A stretch of DNA of 7,674 nucleotides from Flavobacteriaceae bacterium (GTDB lineage: Bacteria > Bacteroidota > Bacteroidia > Flavobacteriales > Flavobacteriaceae): assembly GCA_030590765.1 (NCBI GenBank), contig JAUVCP010000089.1:1-7674 (forward strand), read 5' to 3'. The translations under genes and the position numbers were made by a program. The notes beneath the pieces were generated by a model that ran no database searches, was not told where the DNA came from, and saw only the letters and a program-made list of their open reading frames with translations. Positions 1 to 5,951 of the stretch are shown here, piece by piece; position 1 is the stretch's first letter; every line of letters begins with the position of its first letter.

Positions 1-99
1 CATACTTCTTCCTTTTCCCCAATAAGAATTTGAAATAAAATCATTAACAAACTCTACATTCAATCTCTCTTTGTCTGTACTTACTATAATTCTATCCAT
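1..99 (-). CDS. GNAT-family N-acetyltransferase, N-terminal fragment
   Basis: Only the first 33 codons are visible; the gene runs off the left edge. The ATG is 12 bases after the trpF stop on the same strand, so it is probably the next gene of the trp transcript. The visible protein starts MDRIIVSTDKERLNVEFVND and continues into a 'SYWGKGRS' segment. A start of the form 'ISTDK..LD..FI..FL....YWakgRs' is familiar from small GNAT acetyltransferases (about 140 residues), which transfer an acetyl group from acetyl-CoA to an amine. The acetyl-CoA binding motif would lie outside the window, so the family call rests on the N-terminus alone. The substrate cannot be deduced. It is clearly not trpB, the gene often expected at this place. 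Confidence 0.7.
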   Translation of the reverse strand, partial: MDRIIVSTDKERLNVEFVNDFISNSYWGKGRSM

Positions 100-111
100 A
101 ATTTAAATGAA

Positions 112-741
112 TCAATTATTGGGCTTTAGATTCTGAATAAATATTTTCAGTTTTTCTATATCTTTAAATCCTGGTTCTACTTCAAACTTACTGTTTAAAT
201 CTATAGCAAAACAATACTTTGAAGCATCCATTTTAAAAAACTCTTTAATACTGTTTAACTCTTCCAAACCAATTCCTCCACTTAAAAAAAAAGGTTTTTT
301 ACTTGAATAGCCTTTTAACAAACCCCAGTTAAATGCAATTCCATTTCCTCCTTTTTCTTTCCCTTTGGTGTCAAATAAAAAACAATCACAAACTTCTTCG
401 TATGGTATTAAAGAGCCAAGATCAAAATCATCTCCCATTGAAAAAACTTTTATCACCTCTAAATCTTTTATCGTAAACAACTGTTTACACAATTCCGGAC
501 TTTCATCTCCATGTAATTGAATCGCTTTCAAACTGTATTTTTGAACTTTATTAAGGATAAAATCTATGGATTCATCTACAAATACCCCTGTTTTTATTAT
601 TCTATCTGAAATGTCTGGAATTACCCCCTCAAAGTTTCTTTTGGATCTTTCATAAAAAATGAAACCAAGATAATCGGGTTGCAATGCTGCGACCTGTTTG
701 ATATTATCGTGATATTTCATCCCACAAATTTTAATCTTCAT
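112..741 (-). CDS. trpF: Phosphoribosylanthranilate isomerase TrpF
   Basis: This cytoplasmic (beta/alpha)8-barrel enzyme converts N-(5-phosphoribosyl)anthranilate to the ribulose derivative CdRP, the third step from chorismate to tryptophan. At 209 residues it is full length. The N-terminal KICGM motif gives the expected catalytic Cys at residue 6, and the catalytic Asp is D124 in 'FLFDTKGKEKGG'. A phosphate-binding 'FLSGGI' loop lies near residue 153, and a C-terminal 'DLNSKFEVEPGFKD' segment replaces the more usual 'DvsSGvE..PG.KD'. The start ATG overlaps the trpC stop by four bases (ATGA), which supports both the start choice and translational coupling. It is a stand-alone enzyme, not fused to TrpC as in enteric bacteria. 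Confidence 0.97.
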   Translation of the reverse strand: MKIKICGMKYHDNIKQVAALQPDYLGFIFYERSKRNFEGVIPDISDRIIKTGVFVDESIDFILNKVQKYSLKAIQLHGDESPELCKQLFTIKDLEVIKVFSMGDDFDLGSLIPYEEVCDCFLFDTKGKEKGGNGIAFNWGLLKGYSSKKPFFLSGGIGLEELNSIKEFFKMDASKYCFAIDLNSKFEVEPGFKDIEKLKIFIQNLKPNN

Positions 742-1514
742 AACCTTTTTAAAAAATCTATTGCTACTTGTCCCGGATCATCAGTTTTCATAAAATTTTC
801 ACCAATTAAAAAACCTTCAAAACCATACTGTTTTAACTCGTTGATAGATGCAATATCATTAATTCCGCTTTCTGATATTTTTACTTTATCAGAAGGTATT
901 AACTTAGATAAATACTTACTATTTTCAAGGGAGACTTCAAAAGTTTTCAGATTGCGGTTATTCACTCCAACCATATCAATATTTTCAAGATCTGATTTGA
1001 TCAATTCTTCTTCATTATGGATTTCTAAAAGCACTTCTAAACCAAGCTCATTTGCCAAAATAGAAAAGTTTATTATTTCTTCCTCTGTTAAAATAGCAGC
1101 AATAAGTAAAACAGCATCTGCACCAAAAGCTTTTGCTTCATAAATTTGATAACCATCAATAATGAATTCTTTTCTTAAAATTGGAATTTCAATAGTATCT
1201 CTTGCCTGTATCAGATCATCTAATGCACCTCCAAAATATTTAGTGTCTGCCAAAACAGAAACCCCAGAAACCCCAGCTTTTTCATAACCTTTTACTACAT
1301 CGATCACACTGCTTTGATGATTGATCACTTGTTTGGAAGGTGACCTTCTTTTAAATTCTGCAATGATACCGCTACCTATTTTGATACTTTGTGACAGCGA
1401 ATTTGACGTTCGTAAAAACAATGGAGATTTCTTTAAAAAATCAATGGGGAGCAAATTCCTCTTTGAATTGATCTCTCTTTTTTTACCAAGTACTATTTTA
1501 TCTAAAATATTCAT
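738..1514 (-). CDS. trpC: Indole-3-glycerol phosphate synthase TrpC
   Basis: The enzyme closes the indole ring: CdRP is converted to indole-3-glycerol phosphate with loss of CO2 and water. It has 258 residues, normal for a monofunctional cytoplasmic TIM barrel. The signature 'IIAEFKRRSPS' supplies E53 and K55. K115 is in 'PILRKEF', E164 in 'LLEIH', N185 in 'VGVNNRN', and E215/S216 in 'KISESGI'. These correspond in order and spacing to the catalytic residues known from the Sulfolobus enzyme, so it should be active. The ATG follows the trpD stop after three bases, which form a second in-frame TAA (TAATAAATG). At the other end its TGA overlaps the trpF ATG. Confidence 0.97.
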   Translation of the reverse strand: MNILDKIVLGKKREINSKRNLLPIDFLKKSPLFLRTSNSLSQSIKIGSGIIAEFKRRSPSKQVINHQSSVIDVVKGYEKAGVSGVSVLADTKYFGGALDDLIQARDTIEIPILRKEFIIDGYQIYEAKAFGADAVLLIAAILTEEEIINFSILANELGLEVLLEIHNEEELIKSDLENIDMVGVNNRNLKTFEVSLENSKYLSKLIPSDKVKISESGINDIASINELKQYGFEGFLIGENFMKTDDPGQVAIDFLKRL

Positions 1515-1517
1515 TTA

Positions 1518-2510
1518 TTATTGGCTCAATTCAATTAATCTGTTAAATGATTTCAATGCTATTTTATCTTTTAACGATCTCTTCGCTAAAGCGAAACCAT
1601 CCTGATGAGAAATATTGTTTACTGTTGCAATTGCTAATCCTGCATTGGCACAAACCACATTATTTTGAGCTTCGGTACCATTTCCATGAAGGATATCCAT
1701 AAATATTTTCGCACTATCTTTAACAGTTAATCCACCTTTAATTTCTTCTTGAGAGACAGTTTTGATATTTAAATCAGATGGATTAAATACTCTATCTTCT
1801 TTATTTGTTAATACTTTGGCATTTCCTGTCAATGAAATTTCATCATAACCTGCAATATCATGTAAAATAGCGTAGTTTTTATCGGTATTTTGATATAGGT
1901 AACCATACAATCTGGCAAGTTCTAAACTAAAAACTCCAACCATTTGATTTTGTGGAAAAGATGGATTTACCATAGGACCTAACATATTAAAAAATGTTTT
2001 TACACCCAATTCACGTCTTATTGGAGCTACATTTTTCATTGCAGGATGAAACAAAGGTGCATGTAAAACACAAATTCCTGCCTGATCAATGGTCTTTTTT
2101 AATTCACTTTCATCATTGGTAAATTTCAAACCTAAAAACTCCAAAACATTGGAAGAACCACAGGAAGAAGAAACTCCATAATTTCCGTGTTTTGCAACTT
2201 TTACACTAGCTCCGGCAGTTACAAAAGAAGATAGGGTTGAAATATTAAAAGTATCTTTTCCATCACCACCGGTACCACAGAGGTCTATAGTGTTAAATTC
2301 AGACAGATCGATATGGAGGCACAAATCTAAAAGGGCTTCTCTAAATCCATCTAGTTCATCAACAGAAATACTTCTCATCATATAAACTGTCAAAAATGAA
2401 GCAATCTGACTATTATTATAATTTCCATTAGAAATATTAACCAAAACACTTTTCGCTTCTTGTTTGGTTATTTTTTCCTGATTTATTAATCTGTTTAAAA
2501 TTTCTTTCAT
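1518..2510 (-). CDS. trpD: Anthranilate phosphoribosyltransferase TrpD
   Basis: The enzyme transfers phosphoribose from PRPP to anthranilate, the second step of the pathway. It is 330 residues, the usual length for the stand-alone form without a fused glutaminase. A helical N-terminal domain (about residues 1-70) is followed by the PRPP loop 'GTGGDGKDTFN' at 79-89 and 'ST' at 91-92. After these come 'KHGN' at 107-110, a 'SSCGSSNVLE' anthranilate/PRPP segment, 'HPAMKNVAPIRRELGV..FNMLGP' and a metal-binding 'DE' in 'GYDEISLTG'. The residue after KHGN is Tyr where many proteobacterial enzymes have Arg. Its start lies 101 bases after trpG, the widest gap between the trp genes. It ends in tandem TAA codons just before trpC. 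Confidence 0.97.
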   Translation of the reverse strand: MKEILNRLINQEKITKQEAKSVLVNISNGNYNNSQIASFLTVYMMRSISVDELDGFREALLDLCLHIDLSEFNTIDLCGTGGDGKDTFNISTLSSFVTAGASVKVAKHGNYGVSSSCGSSNVLEFLGLKFTNDESELKKTIDQAGICVLHAPLFHPAMKNVAPIRRELGVKTFFNMLGPMVNPSFPQNQMVGVFSLELARLYGYLYQNTDKNYAILHDIAGYDEISLTGNAKVLTNKEDRVFNPSDLNIKTVSQEEIKGGLTVKDSAKIFMDILHGNGTEAQNNVVCANAGLAIATVNNISHQDGFALAKRSLKDKIALKSFNRLIELSQ

Positions 2511-2611
2511 CTGATTCTGTTTTCCTATCCTAAATCCATCCCTAAAGGAAGGACTTTAACATAAAATCTGTTTTGATTTAATTATTATATTTCATTAAAC
2601 TCATGATCTAT
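2511..2611 (-). other. trpG-trpD intergenic gap with small hairpin
   Basis: This 101-base gap interrupts an otherwise very compact operon. It has no coding sequence beyond frames of a few codons. On the transcribed strand, 2553-2535 can fold into a hairpin: arms TCCTTCC and GGATGGA, five-base loop TTTAG, one T-T mismatch in the middle of the 7-base stem. No T-run follows, so it is not an intrinsic terminator. TTTAGG occurs twice (in the loop and again just downstream, before the trpD start). I see no TAnnTTTG promoter box. Possible roles are mRNA processing or stability, or a degenerate dispersed intergenic repeat; none can be shown from one copy. Confidence 0.5.
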
Positions 2612-3178
2612 CTATGCTTTCACCCAATTCTTTAATATCTTTTTCCCTTCTGGAGTCAGAATAGATTCTGGATGGTACTGCACAGCACGAACATCATACT
2701 TTTTGTGTCTTAACGACATAATCTCACCATTTTCATCAATTGAAGTTGCTACCAGATCTTTTGGCAAATTCTTAGAAACCACCCAGGAATGATATCTTCC
2801 AACTACAATTTCTTTTGGAATATCTTTATATAAAACCTCATCTGTATTTGTAAGTTCCACATTTGTAGAAACACCGTGATATACCCTGTCTAAATTTTCA
2901 ATTTTACCACCAAAAACTTCGGCAATAGCCTGCTGTCCCAAACAAATACCAAAAATACTTTTTGTTGGAGCATATTCTTTTATGATCGATTTTAATAATC
3001 CTGCTTCATCCGGAATTCCGGGACCAGGAGAAAGTAATACTTTATCAAACTTCTCGACTTCCTTTAGAGTCAATTTATCATTCCGTTTAACGGTCACATC
3101 ACAATTTAGATCCTGTAAATAATGTACAAGATTATAAGTAAATGAATCATAATTATCTATAACTAAAACTTTTTTCAT
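2612..3178 (-). CDS. trpG: Anthranilate synthase glutamine amidotransferase subunit TrpG
   Basis: This class I glutaminase subunit releases ammonia from glutamine and passes it to TrpE for anthranilate formation. It is 188 residues, typical for a free subunit. The protein opens 'VLVIDNYDSFTYNLVHYL', the TrpG/PabA signature. The oxyanion-loop 'LLSPGPG' is at 48-54. The nucleophile is C79 in 'GICLGQQ'. The triad is completed by H169 and E171 in 'YHPES'. The ATG follows the trpE stop by three bases, so the two subunits are made together. PabA proteins share all these motifs and some bacteria use one protein for both folate and tryptophan; placement in the trp operon supports TrpG, but a dual role is possible. 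Confidence 0.96.
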   Translation of the reverse strand: MKKVLVIDNYDSFTYNLVHYLQDLNCDVTVKRNDKLTLKEVEKFDKVLLSPGPGIPDEAGLLKSIIKEYAPTKSIFGICLGQQAIAEVFGGKIENLDRVYHGVSTNVELTNTDEVLYKDIPKEIVVGRYHSWVVSKNLPKDLVATSIDENGEIMSLRHKKYDVRAVQYHPESILTPEGKKILKNWVKA

Positions 3179-3181
3179 GAT

Positions 3182-4579
3182 TTAAATATTTTCTGCCAAC
3201 TCCAATGCTGTATGAAGAGCTTTCAATTTATTATACACTTCCTGCATTTCATTTTCTGCAGATGATTTGGCTACTATTCCGGCTCCTGCCTGATAAAACA
3301 AGTGATGATTTTTACTCAAAAATGATCTTATGATGATCGCATGATTAAAGTTGCCTTCAAAATCCATAAAACCAATGGCTCCACCATAAAAAGCACGATT
3401 TGTTTTTTCATACTTTTCAATCAGTTGCATTGCCTTATGTTTTGGTGCTCCCGATAAGGTCCCTGCCGGAAAAGTATCTGCAACGACTTGAAAAGTAATC
3501 GCATCCTCATATTTTTTACCTATCACTTTAGAAACAAGATGAATCACATGTGAAAAGAATTGAATTTCCTTATATGTTTCCACTTTAACATCATGTCCGT
3601 TTCTACTCAAATCATTTCTTGCCAGATCAACCAGCATTACATGTTCGGCATTTTCCTTTTCATCTTTTGTTAAAAGTTTAGCTACTTTTAGATCCTCTTC
3701 ATCATTTCCTGTTCGTTTAAAGGTTCCAGCAATGGGATGAATTTCAGCTTTACCATTTTGCACAACTAACTGTGCCTCAGGTGATGACCCAAATATTTTA
3801 AAATCGCCATAATCAAAGTAAAATAAATAGGGAGAGGGATTTATAGAACGAAGTGCTCGATATACATTAAACTCATCCCCTTTAAATTTTCTTGAAAATC
3901 TACGAGACAACACTAGCTGAAAAACATCCCCACGATAACAATGCCTTTTCGCTAATTCTACATGTTCTTTAAATTCATTATCCGTTAAGTTAGATGTTTC
4001 TTCTGAAACCGATTCAAAAGAAAATGAAGCATAATTCTTATTGGCAATAAGTTGTGCAATATCTTCTAAGTTTTCTTCATTTTCATAACAATGAGCAAAT
4101 ATATATGCTTCATTTTTAAAATGATTGATGGCTATAATATTTTGATAAACAGCATAATAAATATCTGGAATATCTAAATCTTCTTCTTTTTTAGAGATGG
4201 TAACATCTTCAAAATATCGCACCGCATCATAATTGATATATCCGAATAAGCCATTGTGAATAAATTTGAAATCCTGAGAGTCTGCTTGAAACTTTTGGCT
4301 AAACTGGTGAATTTGATTAGGAACATCAATGGTCTCATCTATACCAATTTTATTAAAACTTCCATCAGGATAATTCTCAATAATCTTTTCATTTTGAACT
4401 TTTATATCTGCAATAGCATTACAACAGATATAGGAAAAACTATTTTCATTACCGTGATAATCAGAACTTTCCAACAATATACTATTTGGGAATTTATCTC
4501 TGATCTTTAAATAAATACTTACCGGAGTAATTGTATCTGCAAGTATTTTTTTTGAATGCGTTTTTAGTTTGTATTTCAT
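3182..4579 (-). CDS. trpE: Anthranilate synthase component I TrpE
   Basis: The chorismate-binding subunit aminates chorismate and eliminates pyruvate to give anthranilate, using ammonia from TrpG. It is the committed and feedback-controlled step. It has 465 residues. The N-terminal domain carries 'LLESS' at 35-39, the position of the tryptophan-binding LLES motif, and 'INPSPYLFYFD' matches the second part of that allosteric pocket, so feedback inhibition by Trp is likely. The catalytic chorismate-binding domain shows 'HPIAGTFKRTG', 'DEKENAEHVMLVDLARNDL', 'TFPAGTLSGAPK' and 'AGAGIV' in the usual order. The LLES motif and trp context favour TrpE over PabB. The ATG is 73 bases downstream of the attenuator T-run, with no clear Shine-Dalgarno sequence, and is the first structural gene of the operon. 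Confidence 0.97.
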   Translation of the reverse strand: MKYKLKTHSKKILADTITPVSIYLKIRDKFPNSILLESSDYHGNENSFSYICCNAIADIKVQNEKIIENYPDGSFNKIGIDETIDVPNQIHQFSQKFQADSQDFKFIHNGLFGYINYDAVRYFEDVTISKKEEDLDIPDIYYAVYQNIIAINHFKNEAYIFAHCYENEENLEDIAQLIANKNYASFSFESVSEETSNLTDNEFKEHVELAKRHCYRGDVFQLVLSRRFSRKFKGDEFNVYRALRSINPSPYLFYFDYGDFKIFGSSPEAQLVVQNGKAEIHPIAGTFKRTGNDEEDLKVAKLLTKDEKENAEHVMLVDLARNDLSRNGHDVKVETYKEIQFFSHVIHLVSKVIGKKYEDAITFQVVADTFPAGTLSGAPKHKAMQLIEKYEKTNRAFYGGAIGFMDFEGNFNHAIIIRSFLSKNHHLFYQAGAGIVAKSSAENEMQEVYNKLKALHTALELAENI

Positions 4580-4586
4580 GCTTAAC

Positions 4587-4649
4587 TTGTTTCAGAATCT
4601 TTTTATTTTAGTAAAACTCTCTTAACAGATGCTGAAACAAATTCAGCAT
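4587..4649 (-). promoter_or_regulatory. Two mutually exclusive hairpins in the trpE 5' leader
   Basis: Between the attenuator T-run and trpE the transcript can form a compact hairpin at 4649-4629: arms ATGCTGAA and TTCAGCAT, eight perfect pairs, five-base loop. Its 3' half (TTGTTTCAG, 4640-4632) is also perfectly complementary over nine bases to CTGAAACAA at 4595-4587. This second pairing extends by three pairs (ATC/GAT) past one mismatch. The two folds share the same segment and cannot coexist. The long-range arm ends seven bases before the trpE ATG, so it could cover the ribosome landing site. The pairings are seen directly; any regulatory role is inference. Confidence 0.45.
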
Positions 4650-4652
4650 TAT

Positions 4653-4680
4653 AAAAAAAGGCTTGTCGTGATGACAAGCC
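4653..4680 (-). terminator. trp attenuator: intrinsic terminator hairpin
   Basis: On the transcribed strand GGCTTGTC, loop ATCAC and GACAAGCC form a perfect 8-bp GC-rich stem followed directly by seven T. The AAAAA just upstream (4685-4681) can pair with the T-run, lengthening the stem. It lies 31 bases after the stop of the Trp-rich leader peptide and 73 bases before trpE, exactly where an attenuator should be. The loop and first bases of the 3' arm contain TCACGA (4671-4666), which is complementary to TCGTGA at the end of the leader-peptide gene, the likely antiterminator contact. It should also stop readthrough from the surface-protein genes upstream. Confidence 0.9.
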
Positions 4681-4711
4681 TTTTTGATATTTTAACATAC
4701 AAAGTACTACC

Positions 4712-4768
4712 TCACGAGTTCGAATTTCGTAAAGACCACCACCAAGTATTTAATTTTTGTAATTTCAT
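4712..4768 (-). CDS. trpL: trp operon leader peptide with three tandem Trp codons
   Basis: The frame encodes 18 residues, MKLQKLNTWWWSLRNSNS, and ends with TGA. The three consecutive TGG codons (4744-4736) are far from chance, given that it sits just before an intrinsic terminator and trpE. Its role is to sense charged tRNA-Trp: a ribosome that stalls at the Trp codons should cover segment 1 (TTACGA, 4732-4727). That frees segment 2 (TCGTGA, 4717-4712, the last sense codon plus stop) to pair with segment 3 (TCACGA, 4671-4666) in the terminator. A ribosome that reaches the stop covers segment 2 and lets the terminator form. Segments 1 and 2 can pair over six positions with one G-U. The ATG is only a few bases from the expected transcript start, so translation would be leaderless or nearly so. 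The peptide itself probably has no further function. Confidence 0.92.
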   Translation of the reverse strand: MKLQKLNTWWWSLRNSNS

Positions 4769-4773
4769 TTGCA

Positions 4774-4804
4774 CAAATTTATAAACTTTTTTTGATTATC
4801 AAAA
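4774..4804 (-). promoter_or_regulatory. trp operon promoter, Bacteroidetes type
   Basis: Read on the minus strand, TTTTG (4804-4800) serves as the -33 element and TAAATTTG (4781-4774) is a perfect match to the -7 consensus TAnnTTTG of Bacteroidetes sigma-A. The TTG and the -7 box are 18 bases apart, within the known range. Transcription should start within a few bases of 4770, at or next to the leader-peptide ATG (4768). A palindrome, TTTTGAT-A-ATCAAAA, lies across the -33 element (4804-4790). Confidence 0.72.
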
Positions 4805-4859
4805 TAAATTTGAACTATTTACATTGATATGAAAAAAATCTTACCATTTCTTTAATATT

Positions 4860-5939
4860 TTATGGTGCTAACTGAACTTCTTTCCATCCACCTGCACCAG
4901 TATGAAAATATAATTTACCATCAGTTCCCACATATAGATCTCCTAAAGCTCCTGTTGGTTCACTTGCTTGAGGTTCTAGTCTCATCACTCCATTGATATG
5001 CAGCTTTTGCTGAGGGTCACTTGTTCCTATTCCAACATTACCTTCAAAATAAGAATTTGCTGTATTCTCAGAATATAAAGCAAAATTATTTCCTGCTACA
5101 TTTGTAAAAGGAGTGGCAAGATACAAAGCATAAGAATTACCCGCAACAGAACCGGCACCTACACCACCTATCCATAAACCATAAGAATTACCCGTAATTG
5201 AACCTGCATTATTCATATAAAATGACCCCAAGGATGCCTGACCCATACTTGCACCTGAATTATTAACAAGGCTTGTATTTTGACCATAAGCGGTATTCAT
5301 TGTTCCTCCAGCTTTATTTGTGTTTTCAATAACCAAACCAACTCCCCAATTCATTGTACCTGAATTATTTACTTGTGGCCAAGATCCAACTCCATTTGTG
5401 ATTGTTCCTCCATTAGCATTTTCTACAACTCCCTGTATTCCAATTGCATAATCTACTGTACCCGCACCTGTATTCCTAGCAAATACACCCGTACTGTAAA
5501 GTGTCCCAATAGAACCGGTACCGTTAAAAATTGCATCAAATTTTGCTAGATTATTACTTGCATCCGTACTTGCTCTTTCAACATAAAGTGTATGACCAGT
5601 GGAAAAACCACTTCTTCCAATTCCAACTCTACCATCATAATATGCAATATCTAATGCATCACCATCCACAAATTTTCCCGCTCCGCCAGCACCTTCTACC
5701 CATGCTGCCCCATCATAGGTCCAAACATGTTTTGTATCCGTATCATAAACTTGAAGTGCTTCAGCTGGATTTGCAATTGCATTTCGTTGAGTAGTAGTCA
5801 TTCGTGGCATTAAAAATCCCTTATCAGTTGCAACAACATCCAAAGCTGCTGAACCATCTGGCATTGTAGTACCTATACCAACTTGAGCTATTCCTGTTAA
5901 GGAAATAAAAAATATTAGAGCAAGTAATTGTAATTTCAT
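4860..5939 (-). CDS. Secreted tail-fibre/adhesin-like repeat protein, function unknown
   Basis: The protein has 359 residues. Residues 1-19 ([19 protein letters not shown]) form a signal peptide without a lipobox Cys. Next comes a segment common in Bacteroidetes secreted proteins: '[16 protein letters not shown]' followed by '[27 protein letters not shown]' and a Trp-containing strand. VGIG recurs at 20, 105 and 302, each time opening a section that resembles stalk regions of phage tail fibres. Residues 163-292 hold degenerate units spaced about 16-19 residues, of the type N-S-Y-[GA]-L-[WY] (251, 268, 284), suggesting a beta-solenoid. No T9SS sorting domain, enzyme motif or membrane segment is seen, so how it is displayed is unclear. 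It starts 12 bases after the T9SS cargo gene and is probably translated from the same mRNA. A role in adhesion or as a surface layer is inference only. Confidence 0.85.
   Translation of the reverse strand: MKLQLLALIFFISLTGIAQVGIGTTMPDGSAALDVVATDKGFLMPRMTTTQRNAIANPAEALQVYDTDTKHVWTYDGAAWVEGAGGAGKFVDGDALDIAYYDGRVGIGRSGFSTGHTLYVERASTDASNNLAKFDAIFNGTGSIGTLYSTGVFARNTGAGTVDYAIGIQGVVENANGGTITNGVGSWPQVNNSGTMNWGVGLVIENTNKAGGTMNTAYGQNTSLVNNSGASMGQASLGSFYMNNAGSITGNSYGLWIGGVGAGSVAGNSYALYLATPFTNVAGNNFALYSENTANSYFEGNVGIGTSDPQQKLHINGVMRLEPQASEPTGALGDLYVGTDGKLYFHTGAGGWKEVQLAP
5129..5194 (-). repeat. 51-bp-period repeat inside the fibre-like gene
   Basis: A perfect 15-base match (plus-strand cataagaattacccg) occurs at 5129-5143 and 5180-5194, 51 bases apart. 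It encodes the G-N-S-Y core of two adjacent 17-residue protein units. Because the spacing is a multiple of three, gain or loss of a unit would keep the frame. The other units are recognisable only at protein level. Confidence 0.75.
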
Positions 5940-5951
5940 AATTGTTATTTA

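Noticed and set aside
679..1143. Plus-strand open frame of 154 codons
   Set aside because: It lies antisense inside trpC/trpF, which have complete catalytic motifs; its composition is that of a shadow frame and it has no recognisable domain.
1321..1605. Plus-strand open frame of 94 codons
   Set aside because: Antisense to the trpC start and trpD end; no domain or promoter.
2584..2610. Tiny frame (about eight codons) in the trpG-trpD gap
   Set aside because: No Trp or other regulatory codons, no following terminator; not supported as a leader peptide.
4653..4685. Terminator acting for plus-strand transcription
   Set aside because: The hairpin is symmetric with T-runs on both strands, but there is no plus-strand gene for it to serve.
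4757..4768. The first 12 bases of the leader peptide gene (ATGAAATTACAA) equal those of the fibre-like gene
   Set aside because: The identity stops there and involves common AT-rich start codons; probably chance rather than duplication.
4580..4859. T-box riboswitch or TRAP binding site as the trp control element
   Set aside because: No T-box consensus and no series of spaced GAG/UAG triplets was seen; the Trp-codon leader peptide explains the region better.
5531..5794. Plus-strand frame rich in His, Leu and Gln
   Set aside because: A compositional by-product of the antisense strand of the fibre-like gene.
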